A stretch of 64,000 nt of DNA from Cryptomeria japonica (GCF_030272615.1 NC_081414.1:810129069-810193068); one strand, 5' to 3'. Shown: positions 23,679-38,035, numbered from the stretch's first letter. The notes: generated by a model from the sequence alone, not told the origin. Numbers and translations: made by a program.

Positions 23679-26600
23679 ATGGCCCAAACCCAGTCACAGT
23701 CAAGGCAATGAGAAATAGAAATTGAGGATGAAGAAGAGGAAAATCTCAATGAATTTCAAGAAGCACTTGGAGGAAATGCAAATGGAAAAAACCCAAGTAC
23801 TTCCACTCCTGCAACAATAGAAAGGGCCCAACATAACCCTCTCTATAATAGACTTTTTGATGAAATACTCAGGAGCAATGTGGATGCTCACATTAAAAGC
23901 TCACTCAAGAAGGAGAAAAACTCCCCTCTGACTTTGATCTTGCTCAATTAAGACAAGCATCAGAATGACAAAGTCGCCATGAAGAGGAAAGAGGTAGAGA
24001 TCCCATCAGATATAACATTCCTCAAGGTAACCCACCACCTCCTCCTCCAAATGAAATGGAGATGTTGCGGCAACAAGTCGAGAATCTCACCCAACGACTT
24101 CATAGTGGTGTCAAAACTAACCAATTCTCACTCAATGACATCTATCCCTATCCTTTTGATAGGAATATTTATAAGCCACCATTTCCACGAGGATTTGAAA
24201 CACCCAAATTTGAAAAATATAGAGGAAAGGGAGATCCTCGTGATCATGTCAGAGAATTTCATTCCGCTTGCCTCGAAGTGGCATATGAAGACACATACCT
24301 AATGCACCTTTTTCCCCAAAGCTTGGGTGGAACAACCACATCATGCTTTTCCCAACTACAAGGTGGCATTAGAACATTTGAGGAACTCATCCAGAAGTTC
24401 CTAGCTCATTACTCTCATAACATTGAACGCGACATCACCATGGCCGATCTGTGCAACACTAAACAAAAACCAGGTGAACTATTCTCAGTATTCCTGAAAT
24501 GATGGCATCAAATGTCTAGCAGACATTCTCTTCAGTTACCTAAAAGAGAACTAGTGGAAATATTCATTTCCAACTTAAATGAAGAAATGGAATTTCACCT
24601 AGATGTCAAAGACACAGACTCTTTTAATGACATGATCACCAAGGGTTTGAAATGTGAGCGGGCCCTCATCAAGAAATGACTTATCAAAATCTATAATGAA
24701 CCCAGGGATAGTCCTCGCCCATGCTTCAATAGTGATAAACCAAGCTTCTGGAACAAAAATAAGAATATCGTCAACGAAAGGGTTGTGGATGCCAGGACTA
24801 TAAAAAGTGCACAACCTGTCGTTTGGTTTGCAGGACATAATCCTCCACCTTAGAATAACACAAATATTCCTTCCAATCAAGGTCGCATCACATCTCACGA
24901 TGAACCTAGACCTCATCAGCAAAAACAAAAATGAACATACACTCCCTTAGGGGAACCCATTGAAACAGTATTGTGACAACTCATTTCTCAAAATTTGGTC
25001 ACTCTACCTAAAACATCAAACTATGAGCCTCAGGTCAAACCCGCATGGTGGAGAGATACTAAACACTGTGATTTCCACCAAGGGAGAGGACACAAGACAA
25101 GTAATTGTCACTGATTGAAAGATCTTATTCAGGATCTTATTGACCAAGGTGAAATTGAAATCGAAGGACATGACCCAAAAACAAAAAACAATGATCATCT
25201 CATGTTCAAAAATCAACTTCCATCACAAGATCAAAGGGGTCCTTCCACTTCTAGGTGAGGCAATGATACCACAAATTATACACAGGCTACATATAATTAC
25301 ACTGTAAATCACTTGTATGATGCCAGTGAACAAGTTGCAACTATAACCATCAAAAATCCCAACTCCAATTGCAATGTTGTTACACGTCGTGGCAAGGTTA
25401 CCATAAAGGCAGCTCCACAAGGCACCACCTCCATACCAAAGCAATACAATCTTGTGGAACAATTAGACAAAGCGCCTATGCTTATATCCATTTTAGAGCT
25501 ATTGCACCTATCACCATCTCATAAAATAATCTTGGATCAAGTGTTCCAAGAGGCGTCAGTCCCTGCAAACCTGAATACAGACCAATTTCAAGCCATGGTT
25601 GGAAGTCTAAAGTCATCACCTTGTCTCACTTTTTCTGAAAGTGACAACTCTTCCTTCCAGCAACCTCATAACGCTTCACTACACATTGAAGGCTTTATTA
25701 ACCAGCATAGGATCAAGTGATCCTTGATTGATAATTGAGTAGGCCTAAATATTTGTACACTACAATTGGTCACAACATTGGGATATGCCATAGAATTAGT
25801 GGATCCCCATAAGAAGATCATAATCAAAGCCTATGACAATGCAGAGCGTTCATCCAAAGGAGCTGTGGTACTACCAATCTGAGTAGGCCCTGTGGTAAAG
25901 CACATCATTTGTCAGGTTCTGGACCTTCCTCTATCATACAATCTATTGTTAGGAAGACCTTGGATACATGCCATGCAAGCTGTTCCATCTACCTACCATC
26001 AATGTATCAAATTCCCACATAACAGTGTAGAGATCACAATCCTAGGCGATGCAAATCCCTTTGCGTATTTCCATAATATCAGCCATCAACCAGAGATTAC
26101 CGTTCCTAATAATAGAGAAGCCATTTCCCCCACATCATATATAAGTCCCGTCTCTCTTGCCAGTTCGAACACCACTATACCAAAGCAATAAAAGCTTAAG
26201 ATGAAAATACCAGAGGAAGGTCCTGGGGAATACAACTTGAGTCAACTCTTTTGTGTGGGACAAATGCCCACTTCTCCTAGAACACATGGTAAACCACAGT
26301 AGTTACTCCAACAACCACTAATCATGCCAGCATGTGCGTTGATGCCCTTCATCCTTGGAAAGAGTCAAGAAGAAGAAACCCAAAATGAGGACTTAGCGGA
26401 ATGGATCTATAAGGATCCCATCACCACCAATATACCATGAGTTAAGCTTTCCACAGATCAATATGGCAAAGGTCTCCTACTTATGCAAAGAATGGGGTAT
26501 GATGGTCAGAGTGCTTTGGGATATTGCAAACAAGGATGACATGAACCTCTGCTGCCAAAATTAAAGCCCAAAGGTAATACAGGCCTAGGCTTTGAAAAAG

Positions 26601-29600
26601 AGATCTTTCCTAAACTCAAATTCAAAGGAAAACCCCACAAACCATTATATCAGCCTATTGCAAAGAGGACACCTTTCATTATCAAAGCAGCATCAAACAC
26701 CATTGCAACTACCCCACCGAGGCTCAAAATCCCAACACCACCATCTACAATGCCAGTCATCCAACCAAGCGAACCAGTAATCCCATTAGCAGCAACAATA
26801 ATATCAATAACACCATTAGCAGCAACAACTGTATCAGAACCTGCAGTAGCATATACAACACCAATAGTTCTAGCAGAAGCAACTGAGTCAACACTACCGA
26901 TACTCAACATATTGGATTCCTTAATCTCCATTGACCTTCCTGCAGCACCGATCATTTCATCTACAAATGTACATCAACCAATCACACCTGCAGTATATAA
27001 CTCAAAGGACATCCCAGTATGGTATAGTAATCAGATGCTAGAAAGTGACTCAGAGACTGACTCACATGAGTGGGAATTTGATTTTGTCCAGCTTCATACT
27101 TCAGATGAGGAAGACACGTCACTACCTCCACCATGCAAAGACATCCCTATTTACAGAGAAGCACAAATAAAGACTTCTTGGGTTCCTAAGCTAGAAACAT
27201 CTTCCACAGACCCTACATCTCATCCTACGCCTGATTTTGATAGGGAGAGTACCATCAATGACCTTCACCACAACATCTTGACCCTCTCCGATACATCTAA
27301 CACACTTAACCTAATCGATGAAGTAATGCCCATTATCCACCCTAAACTCATCGAATGGAACCAACCAAATCCCCCATGTCTTGACTTCTTTCAAAACGAT
27401 GAGGCCATCATTGATTTTTTGGAATTAAGGGATAACCTACCAAGCGGGGATCACAAAGCTGGATTCCATAGAACCAAATAGCGCAACATACTTTGGGGCG
27501 GATGCCAAACCTTTCAGCTACAAAAATATAACAATAAAACATGGATCTTCAAGTGAAAACCACATCGTGGCACTGTTTGATCCAACAAAAGTAAAAAGAA
27601 AGAGTGTATCCAACGGTGAAAACCTCTTTGAGGTGCTTGAGGATGAAGGGTTTGACATTCTCCCTACTAGTACACAATAGGAATGATCAACGATTCTCAT
27701 CAAGGAAACCAAAGAATACAATGTGGGGACTCTTGAAAATCCTCACCTCATACATCTGGAAACTCTTCTCACTCCAAAAGAACAACCTAAATTTATAGAG
27801 TTCTTTCAAAAGCGTCAGATCAACTTTGCATGGTCATATGCAGACATGCCTGGGCTTGATCCTGATTTAGTTATGCATCACCTCACCGTAGCAGATGGAG
27901 CCAAACCTGTCAAGCAGAAGCTTCGTAAGATGCATCCTCAAATTGCAATGCTAGTCAAAATAGAACTCAAGAAACTCCTAGATGTTGGTCTCATTAGACC
28001 AATTGATTATGCAGAATGGATCTCCAACATTGTGCCTGTCGGCAAACCAAAAGGGGGGCATCTGTATTTGTATTGACTTCAGAGATCTGAATAAGGCATG
28101 TCCTTAGGATGACTTCCCCCTACCAAATATCGACATCATAGTAGATCTAACAGTAGGACATGCCATGCTTTCACTCATGGATGGTTTTTCAGGATACAAT
28201 CAGATAAAGATCACACCAGAGGATCAACATAAGATAGCCTTCACATGTCCATGGGGCACATATTGCTAGAATGTAATGCCTTTCAGTCTAAAGAATGCAG
28301 GAGCGATCTATCAACGAGCAATGACCACCATCTTCCATGACATGATGCATACTGATGGAAGATTATGTTGATGACTTACTAGCAAAATCACTCACTAGAA
28401 AAGGACATCTCAACATATTAGATAAAATCTTTGATAGACTGGAACAATACCATGTTCGACCCAACCCAAAGAAATGTGTGTTTGGAGTAACCTCCAGGAA
28501 GCTTCTAGGATACATTGTCTCAAGCAAAGGTATTGAGGTCGACCCAACAAAGGTAAAAGCAATCATGGACATGCCACCACCAAAGAATATCATTCAACTA
28601 AGAACATTACAAGGACAACTTCAATCCATCCGAAGATTCATTGCACAATTGGCTGATAAGTGTCACCCATTCACACACCTGCTACACAAGAACATCCGCT
28701 TTCAATGGGATGCTAGATGCCAGCAAGCATTCCAGATGCTCAAAGACTATCTCATGAATACACCATTATTGATCCCACCAGATCCAAGTAGACCGTTATT
28801 ACTCTATATCTCAGCAACAAGGACAACATTGGGGGTACTGCTGGCACAACATAATGCCGAAGGGAAAGAATGTGTTGTCTATTACATCTCTCACACACTG
28901 GTTGGCTATAAACTCAATTACACACCTATTGAGCAAGCTTGCCTAGTAGTAATCTTAGCAGCCACTAAACTGAGGCACTATCTTTTAACACACAAGGTAC
29001 AACTCATTGCAAAGATTGATCCACTCAAGTATTTACTCAGCAAAGTAGCATTGACAAACCACTTGGCCAAATGGGTGATGATTCTAAGTAAATTTGACAT
29101 CGAGTATGTAGAGCATAAGGCTATCAAAGGGCAAGTTATTGCAAATCAGTTGGCCGATGCACCACTCATAGGTGATCATCATCTCATTTCCAATTTTCTA
29201 GATGAAGAGATATTCATGATCACAACAGCACAACCATGGAAACTATACTTTGATGGTTCATACACTAGGTATAGCTCGGGGGCAGGCATTCTATTTATCA
29301 CACCTCAAGGTGATAGCATCTCGAAGTCTTACAGGCTCACATTTCCCTGCACTAACAACATAGCAGAGTATGAGGCCTTGATCATAGGACTTAAGCTAGC
29401 CATACAAGGAAATTACAAGAACTACAAGTATATGGTGACTCGCAACTAGTCATTCGACAAGCAACTAATGAATATCAGACCAAGGATGATAAACTCATGC
29501 CATATAAGCAAAAGGTGGACACTTTAAAAGCATAATTTCATACTATCACCTTTGAGCAGATACCAAGAGATCAGAATTGAGCCACTAATACTATGGCTAC

Positions 29601-30987
29601 TATTGCATCTCTCCTAGATCTTCCACAGAATTCAACACGCTACGAGTTCTTGGTAGAACAGCTTTGGATCCCCGCTTATGATATCCCCGAATCTAAGATA
29701 ATATGTCACCTTGTCAGTTTTGAATCCCCATGGTACGGTGAGTTTTACACCTATCTCCATGATCACACCCTTCCTCCCAGACAATCGAATAACCAACGTA
29801 AAACCTTCATTCGCCATACTGCTCGATATACCATTATTGCTGAAACCCTATACCGACGCAGTCTTGATGGTACTCTTCTTCGATGTCTAGAACAAGATGA
29901 GATAACAAAGGCCTTGGAAGAGGTACATGAAGGAATTTGTGGGACTCACTCAAGTGGTCCATCACTAGCCAAGAAACTCCTACGCAATGGATACTATTGG
30001 CCATCTATGGAAAAAGACTCCTACTACTTTGTCAGGAAGTGCAAAAAATGCCAAATTCATGGAGACCTAATACATGCACCAACACAAGAATTGCAACCCA
30101 TCACAACACCATGGCCTTTTTGTCAATGGGGTCTTGACCTTGTGGGTAAAATCCATCCATCTTCATCCAATGGCCACAAATTCATTATTACCACCACCGA
30201 ATATTTCACAAAGTGGATCGAAGCTGTTCCACTTACCTAAGTCATCGACAAGTAGATTGCCTCATTCATCCTCAATTACATCATTTGCCGGTATGGTGTA
30301 CCCATGTCCATCATCATAGATAACGGACTTCCTTTCAAAAATCAAGATGTCCATGAGCTCTGTGAGAAGTTTCATATCCAACATTGCTTTTCCACTCCCT
30401 ATTACCCACAAGGCAATGGTCAGGCCAAAGCATCGAATAAAAACATATTGCGGATCCTAAAGAAGATAGTCAATGATGCCGACCGTGATTGTCATGTTCA
30501 ACTGAATCCAGCACTATGGGCATATCGAACTAGCATTCAAATCCCTACAGATGCAACTCCTTACTCACTGGTCTATGGAGCAGAAGCTATCTTACCTATT
30601 GAGGTCGAGATACCATCTCTAAAGGTTTCCTTACACAATCTCATTGATGACAAAGCCTATCGAGTATCCCATCTTCAGGAATTAGAGTTACTTGATGAGA
30701 AGTGACAAGCTGCATACAACCATCTCAAAGCCTATCAGCAACGCATGAGCAGAAGCTACAATCACCGAGTTAGACCTCATACATTTGAGGTAGGTGATCT
30801 TGTTCTCCAAGAGAATCCTCACAACCAACCAAACAAAGAACATTAGGGAAAGTTTGAATCAAACTGGCTGGGTCCATATGTTATCATTGACGTATTTGGG
30901 TCTGGGGTATGTCAGTTGGCTACTTCAGAAGGAGAACCGCTCGCAGATCCAATCAACAACATGCACCTCAAACAGTTTTATACCTAA
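23679..30987 (+). pseudogene. Element B gag-pol, decayed
   Basis: Starts at ATG 23679 (MAQTQSQSRQ) and ends with a TAA at 30985. Domains in order: gag core about 24170-24640, CHHC zinc finger near 25070-25115, protease with [11 protein letters not shown] near 25943, G-patch near 26462-26540, RT 27890-28720 with YVDD at about 28366, first RNase H 28790-29165, second archaeal-type RNase H 29239-29590 (YFDGSYTR, TNNIAEYEAL), integrase 29920-30987 with HHCC, D, D, E and a GPYVI C-terminal motif. It has numerous TGA/TAG/TAA codons, many from CGA or CAR. Frameshifts include one extra G at about 28059, a 2-base loss at about 28352 and a 1-base loss near 29413. The intact family protein would be about 2400 residues. 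Not functional. Confidence 0.92.
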
Positions 30988-33581
30988 GTTGTACAGAGCA
31001 TCAGACTCCCCTGCATACCAGAAAAACAATCCAAAAACATTCAGATAAATGTCCTAAAGAAAATATAAAAAACATCAAAATAGTAAAGAAAAATCATGCA
31101 TCCAAATGGTGAACAAACACTCCGGTGGCACCTTGGGTAAGTGCGATGGTGAAAAATTGGCAAACAGGCGCCACTCGTAAAGGCTATGGCTCCATTATCT
31201 TTCAGGCTCATTACGATCACACTCATTACATACACACATCCATCCATACAAACCATGGCTTTTTATTTGATCTATAATCAAAGAAAGTACTTCATGCATC
31301 TTGCATCCCGCTTTTTCATAGTCATGTCTAACTTGGGGGCAATGCCCTTAAATCTAGTTGATGGAAGTGGATTCTACATTACTTGTGATTCATTGGGTTC
31401 AACATTCAAAACTGTCTCACAAAATCCAAAAACATTCAAAATTGTCTCACAAAATCCAAAAACATTCAAAACTATCTCGCAAAATCCAAAAACATTCAAA
31501 ATCACAAAATCAAAAAACAACAAAAAACATCAAGAAACAAACAAAAACATGACACCACATTGTACATACTCATCTGAGCAGATACTAAACAAACATTGAA
31601 CAAAATACTCACATGATGATCACTTCGTAAAATTGACCAAAACAATCGACATCAACAATCAAACTGTCTTCAAACAAGGATGCATCCGTCCTTACGAAAA
31701 CAAAGACAAAATGAAATTTTCTTTGAAAAGAAAATTATGTGTTAAGCTATCAAATACTTGGTTGATTTGTGAGTAATTCATTCATTTCTATGTATCAGGT
31801 TCCTACATAATTGTTTATGTATCTGCGGCGCATTATTCCGATGAAGTACTGGGGCATGTACTAATGGTGTCTACGTGGGACTAAGCTATGTGATCTTATG
31901 CAAAATGCAGTCATAGATCATTATGACTTGCTGACTATAGCGTATACCTCGACCATATGAGCATGAACCATTACTAAGGATCCATATTCTTTATTCTTTA
32001 TGTATATACTGTTTGTTTACAGGTACAATGCTCTTCCTTTGGTTCCTCCTACCTCATCCAAATTAGATAAAGGTTTTATCTCTTATTACGGTATGAACTT
32101 GTCTCAGGATATGATCAGCATAAGATCAAGGAGGACGATCCAAGTCATGCATGAATGGAGATGATCCTTGTATGTTCCACAAGCAATACTCTGGTCGACT
32201 TGACCCTTATATCAAGTCATTTGTATTAACTTGCTATATAAAATCCATGTAAGAAATACTCAAGTCATCTTGAATCATTATGCCAAGATGCTTGTATTCT
32301 CTTCCAACATTTTCAAGCTCAATGATGAAAATAGAGCACTATGGATCGCCATTCATCTCATCTGTTTATATATTGCATTCCGTTGCATATCACCCATCCA
32401 TTCACTCATTCATATGTAGGATTTATATGCAAATGTGACCATTAAGCTGGTCTTGGATACAATCATGACCGAGTACTCTGATACATCATCGATGCATCAT
32501 GCAAAGTCTCAAAAACCTTGCATTCCTCATGGTCATATCATCATTACATTTAGTTGCATTTTGCATTAAGTACATTCATGTCATTTTTTAAATTAACATT
32601 GCATATAGTTCATTTAGTTTATTGACATTAGTCTTCATTAATCATTTGCATCATTGCATAATCATATATAATTATATTCATTCATGAGATCAAATTGTCC
32701 TTGATTGTATTAAGCCATTTACTATGCATTCATTTAGTGTCAATTATCCATTATCATTTCATTATCCTTTATCATTTATCATTGCATACATTCATGTATC
32801 TATTCATTAGTTAAAAGGTGCATTCATTCATCCATTATTAAGTATCTTATTATGCTCATGTTAGGATTCATTTACATTGCATTCATTATCCTTTTTTTAA
32901 TTAAGGTGCAGTTATTAAAACCATAAATTGTAGTACCATCACATTATCATTTTTACTTAATCATATTTAAGCATTTAAAATCATAAAACCATTTGTTTCC
33001 AAAAAACATTAGTTCATATTATTTTATATGTCCATTATACATATGCATTCATTATCATATAAACATTTGTACTTTACATTTTTGTTTATCCATGTTACAT
33101 TCATTTAAAAACATCTCAAGGCATAACCATACATAACATCATTGCATTAACATCATTGCATAATTATCTCATCATTTTATCAAAATAGGAAACACCAAAA
33201 TCCTGTTCATCATATCATCATTATGCATACATCCTCATCATGACATTACATACATATAAACAATTCATCAAACAAATCATACATATATAAACCTGCATTC
33301 ATATGTCAGTATCCAACATCATAAATCATCATAAAAACATGCATATAAGAATCATCTCATCAATGCATACATATTCATCTAAGCAATAAACTCATAAACT
33401 CATCATCCTACATAAACATCCATACATATCAAATGCATATCATCAAAATATGGGATCTCCTCATATATATCATCTCATATATTAGAGTACAATGAAGTCT
33501 ACAAAATCGGCTACCAAGAGCCATCCAAGATACAGTCCAAAAATAAACAATGATACAATACATATATGCAAAAATGCTCTC
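30988..33581 (+). other. 3' non-coding region of element B, first part
   Basis: Contains a roughly 30-base tandem repeat (acaaaatccaaaaacattca units, 31405-31510). A block at 31830-32120 is well conserved with A (57825-58110), including a pyrimidine-rich acceptor-like tgtttgtttacag at 32010-32022. Bases 32500-33450 are ATCATT/CATTCATT-rich low complexity. No coding sequence seen. Confidence 0.6.
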
Positions 33582-35535
33582 TCAGATGCCACTCCGACCA
33601 GATGTTGTACCACCATCGCCACCTGCTCCCCCACTGGTCCCTACACCATCTGATCTATCTCTCCATGGAGGCCCCATCAAATGCCCACTCACTCCTGCAT
33701 CCCCTGATCTATCCATCCGTAGAGGACCCATCACACCCCCATTGCTATGCATCCTCTATGATTGCTCTGATCTGGCTTGCCGCATCTGTGAATAGCTAAG
33801 TGCTCACTGACTAGCTGGCACCACCTACTCATATAACCCCCACCAGTAATCTATCTCAGCCTATGCTTGTCGGATCTCCCTTATCACCTCCCCCATAGGC
33901 CCCTGTGCTCCTACTCCAACCTGGACTCTCTCCTGTAGCTCTGCTAATCTCTCCACTGCACTATCCCTCTCCTGCAGCACTATAGCCAGCTCTAACTCCC
34001 TTGCAAATAGCTGCACATCTCTAGCTGCCACCTCCGCCTCCAAATCCCCCACACGGGTCTGCAAATGTGCTATCATATGATCCCTAAGATCTCCAGTGGC
34101 TCCCTCCCCTGTATCCATAGAAGCCTCACCTGTATCACCCTCTCTAGTGGCTCTCTCCCCTCTATCCATCGGGATCTCCCTCTCCATACCTCTACCACCC
34201 AGTCTAACTCCTCCCTGCATCAACGGTCCCTGTGATATCTGCAGTGGCAGTCCACCTCTCCGTCTCTGCTGAATCTGACTCCCCAACCCACCACCTCCTC
34301 CTCTATCTCCACCATATCCTCTCCCTCCTCCACCTACCATCGGTCCTCGACCTCCTATCCTCCTCCATCTCTGTCCCCTCTCATCCTCAAAATCAGGCAC
34401 CGACTCTACTGGATAGGATATCTGTAGAATCGGATGTGCCACCTGGTACTGCGTGTACTCATCTGATACCCCGGCATCCATGACCCTCAGTCATATGTCC
34501 CAAGGCCTCACCTGCAGTGTCCGAAACTCTGCCAGTGGCTGGTCATACGGTAGCATTGGCCCCCATGCATATCTCTCCCGTATCACTTGAGCATATTCCC
34601 CTGATCCACTAGGCAGTCCCTGCTACCGTCCAAACTGCCTCATCACTCTCCCCGACACCTGTCTCTCTACATGGTACAAGGTCCTCCCAATAAGGAATCG
34701 GGTCATAAACACATAGGCCAGTGCCTCCACATCATCATCCTAGGGCTCGCACTCTAAGTATGGTCACCATATAACTGCATCTAGATCATCTAATGCCCGT
34801 TGCCACCACTCTAACTTCCCCAGGTGGGGTTGACTCATCATACCACTATACATAAATATATATGGCTGATCCACTGTGCGGAACCTAAGACTCACTAGTC
34901 GAGTCACTAGTAGGTGCTCCCATGCCCAAATATGTAGCAGCATCACTCCCACGGTAAACCACCTCATGAAGCTCCTGATAAAGGTGCGCCAACACGCATG
35001 ACCCCCAAGAAAATCGGGCCCCTTCGGTAATCATCATCTCGATCACCTGCCCCCAACCAACGGCCAGACCATGTGATTGCCTATCTGGGCATAGCAGTCC
35101 TCCCATAATGCCTGATAGAACTGCTGGTAAAGGCTCATATAATGCAGCGATCTCCTCCCAAGCAATGGAACCATTATCAATGAACACATCCTCATCGAAG
35201 AACCTCTGAACCACTAGAGTCCCCCATGATCTGTCATATGTGACCAGCTCTCCCCGAATCGGAATATGCAGGATGTGCCACACATCCTCCAGGGTCATTG
35301 TCATCTCCTCCTATGCCAGATGAAAGGTGCATGTCTTGCTGTGCCACTACTCTACTAATGTTGTCATCAATCCGTGATTCATCTAAATCACGGGCATGTG
35401 CATCACATCATATAATCCAGTCACAGCAATACAATCGATCTCTGCCTCTGTCAAACGATCTCGCAACCCCTGTGTCACTGCATGTCTCTCATGTAACTGC
35501 AACATGCGTAGATCCTCCTGCACATGGGCATCCAT
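33582..35535 (-). pseudogene. Antisense plant mobile domain (PMD, aminotransferase-like) protein ORF in element B
   Basis: On the strand opposite to gag-pol, a frame runs from ATG 35535 (MDAHVQEDLRMLQLHE) to TGA at 33584. Recognisable PMD blocks are: TTLVE-stop-WHSKTCTFHLA, then EEMTMTLEDVWHILHIPIRG (35310-35250); LLHIWAWEHLLVTR (about 34930); VERQVSGRVMRQFGR (about 34650); and AWGPMLPYDQPLAEFRTLQ (about 34545). After the domain come a Gly/Arg-rich stretch (about 34390-34270) and a predicted coiled coil (about 34080-33890). PMD proteins such as Arabidopsis MAIN and MAIL1 act in silencing and genome stability, and PMD-like antisense ORFs are reported in some plant Ty3/Gypsy elements. This copy has about ten in-frame stops and a frameshift near 34900. 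Element A lacks it. Confidence 0.85.
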
Positions 35536-35794
35536 CAATCATCATCAGTTGTTTTGTTTCAAACTTTCTTAAGTTTAAACCTAGACTATCAACAGATACT
35601 TTGATCAAGTATCTTCGGGTCTCAACAAGTAAGCAATCATGGCAACCTAGACTTCAACATGCATTTATCCTAAAAATGACCTAAGTCTCATCAGGCTGCT
35701 ATGGTTCAAAACAACTCCCACTTCATCTCCCTATCCATCCATCTTTGGCATCAGGAGATTATCACACAAACTGGGGCATCCCTTATCTTGCAAA

Positions 35795-36112
35795 CAAAAG
35801 CGCGATTTTCCCACAAAAGCGCTACTTACCTACAATAGCGCTAAACTCCTAACAAAAGTGCTCAATCAGCTATCCAATAGCGCTCAAACTGTAAAAGCAC
35901 TAGAACAACAACACAATAGTGCTAATTCATAACAATAGCGCTCAATTAGGCACTCAATAGCGCTCATCCATCAAACGTGCCTAAACTAGCCTATAATAGC
36001 GCTACAATTTTCAAAAGTTCTCAAACAGCACCTCAATAGCACCATTGCAGCACAATAGCGCTAGTTAATTGGCCAATAGCACCAAAACATAGTTTCAGTG
36101 CTATTGTTCTGA
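35795..36112 (-). repeat. CAATAGCGCT short-repeat cluster near the 3' end of B
   Basis: About fifteen copies and variants of caatagcgct or aaaagcgct occur, the reverse complement of the leader cluster at 21043-21285. It lies upstream of the antisense ORF start in that ORF's own orientation. It is absent from the same position in element A. Confidence 0.75.
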
Positions 36113-36650
36113 CTCAACTTTGACTCAATAAAAAGCGTATCAAAAATGCATAAAAATTAAAATTTCAAATGTGTCCCGCTGGTTCGTAGTCATCTGGCCA
36201 CTGGAATCGATGAACTCGCTCGAGACGGTGCTCTGCTACTGGTACTGACATCTTGATTGCTACTCGCTCCTCTCAAAATTCATTGTCAGAGCTATAGTTT
36301 CACACTGGTCGCAGTCACAAATGATCCTGTTTTCACCCATTTCTACCCATTTAAACCCTTTGCAATCACCATAATTTTCCCCCGCTCGCTGCCGTGGTCC
36401 CCGTACACTTCTCGAGCCTCCCATTTCTCCATTTTACCCTCGATTTCTTCTATTTTTTACCTACATTGTTTACTTCTTCTTTTCTAACACCATTCCAATT
36501 TTCATTCTTTTTCAAGAGATCGCCCGATTTTTCGAAAATTTTTGGCCCATCTCTTGAGGGGGCATACCACCCACTAAATTAGCATTTTATGGGGCATTTC
36601 TTCACACCTATTTTTCTTTCTTTGAAATGACGCGATAAACCATACCGTCT
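36113..36650 (+). other. Sequence between repeat cluster and polypurine tract, element B
   Basis: Non-coding. From 36490 it aligns with A 59215-59384, including an inverted pair agagatcgcc...cccatctcttgag. No gene seen. Confidence 0.5.
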
Positions 36651-36664
36651 CAAAGAGGGGCAAA
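36651..36664 (+). other. Polypurine tract of element B
   Basis: CAAAGAGGGGCAAA directly before the 3' LTR start TGTAGTCAC; identical in element A. Confidence 0.85.
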
Positions 36665-38030
36665 TGTAGTCACACAAATCTGTCCAGCTTAATTAAATGA
36701 ATATTTGTTATTTATTTGATAAAAAATACACTAGCTATGAGTTAATTAATTAATATTTAATTAATCTATCTTCAAACATTCCCCTATTAATTAAATAAAT
36801 TATTCAATTTATTTTAATTAATTCATTAAACCAAGTTCACAAATCAATTAAATAAATAAAATCTATTTATTTAATTAAATCCCCCTATTCCTCTTTTAAA
36901 TAAATTAAATTAAACATTTATTTAAATCATTATCCCCCCCCCCCCACTTGCATTCTCCTAAAAATGCAACTTGCACACATTTATTGAAATAAATTAATTT
37001 ATTTTAATTAAAAATCCTATTTTCCCTCACCCACCAAATCCAATTGCATTCCTAAAAACCCCTTCTAGATTCTTCTAACCCCTTCCTAATTAGCCTAATC
37101 CATCCCTTAATTATTGTCACATTCCTAAACAACATGGAGTCACTTCTCAAATACTTCAAAGTCTTTGAAAACCATTTAAAGCTTTGTGTGTTCAACAATT
37201 TAACCTCCAAAGTCTTCCAAAACCACTAATGGCTCTTACATGACCATTTATGGTTATTTCAACTTGTCTCCCCAAGCATTTATTGCTTTGACCATGTTTA
37301 TCCCTTTTGCCTTTGCACAAGAGTTTATCCATTGGATAAAAGCTTTATTCTTTGAATAAAGAGTTTATTCATTCAACTAACCTTGACCTTAACTCCCAAG
37401 GTCATGTCAAGCATTTAATGCTTATTCCCTCTCCTCTCAACCTATCTGACATTGACACTTGTCATCTTGGGATTGGGTTGAAAGCCCTCACATGGATTTG
37501 AAATCATTCAATCCTGACCCTTGTTGAGATTGCTCAATCTCAACCATCCATTGCTCCATTTTTTCTATAAATAGAGCCCACTTCTTCATAATCCAGATTC
37601 TGAAAACTTGTATGCATTTAACCTATAGGCATTTTAGAGAGCATTTAGCATAGCAATCTAATATCTTGTTATTTTGGTTAAAATCAATCATTTTTAATAG
37701 CATCTAGTATTTTATCTTTTCATTCTACATTTGGAGCAAATACTCAAATCTCAATCCTCCATAAGCATCCATAGTGCAAAAAGCTGCTGAGAGCTACACT
37801 ATTTTGGAACTTGGAGAGGAGAGGAACAAAGGAGAAGGAGCCAAGAGCATGTTAGGAGGAATTTGGAGATGTCGCATCATATTTGCTTCTTTAGTTAAAT
37901 ATTCTTTGATGTTCTTAGTATCTCTTTTGATATGCCTATTTAGATAAGCTTTTGGTTCACTAACACTAATGATCTCTTGTGTCTTGTGGTGTTTGTCATT
38001 TGCTAACCTTGTCCATTTTGCAGAGAATCA
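36665..38030 (+). repeat. Element B 3' LTR
   Basis: 1366 bases, pairs with 19590-20954. TATAAATA is at 37566-37573 and the inverted repeat at 37523-37544. It ends AGAATCA (AGCATCA in the 5' copy), followed by the target duplication gtaag. Confidence 0.95.
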
Positions 38031-38035
38031 GTAAG

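Larger units (their letters stand above)
19590..38030 (+). mobile_element. Element B: Tat-like Ty3/Gypsy retrotransposon with antisense plant mobile domain ORF
   Basis: LTRs 19590-20954 and 36665-38030 begin TGTAGTCACAC and end with CAGAGCATCA or CAGAGAATCA. The target duplication gtaag is exact (19585-19589, 38031-38035). The order inside is: primer site, long leader, gag-pol (23679-30987), antisense ORF (33582-35535), polypurine tract. It is the same family as element A, but about 2.5 kb longer because of the antisense ORF and flanking repeats. Roughly 43 substitutions and one indel between LTRs (about 3.2%) make it older than A. Gag-pol carries many stops and several frameshifts. Confidence 0.95.

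Noticed and set aside
33550..33799. Plus-strand Pro-rich ORFs opposite the mobile-domain ORF
   Set aside because: Shadows of the antisense PMD frame, which has recognisable family motifs.
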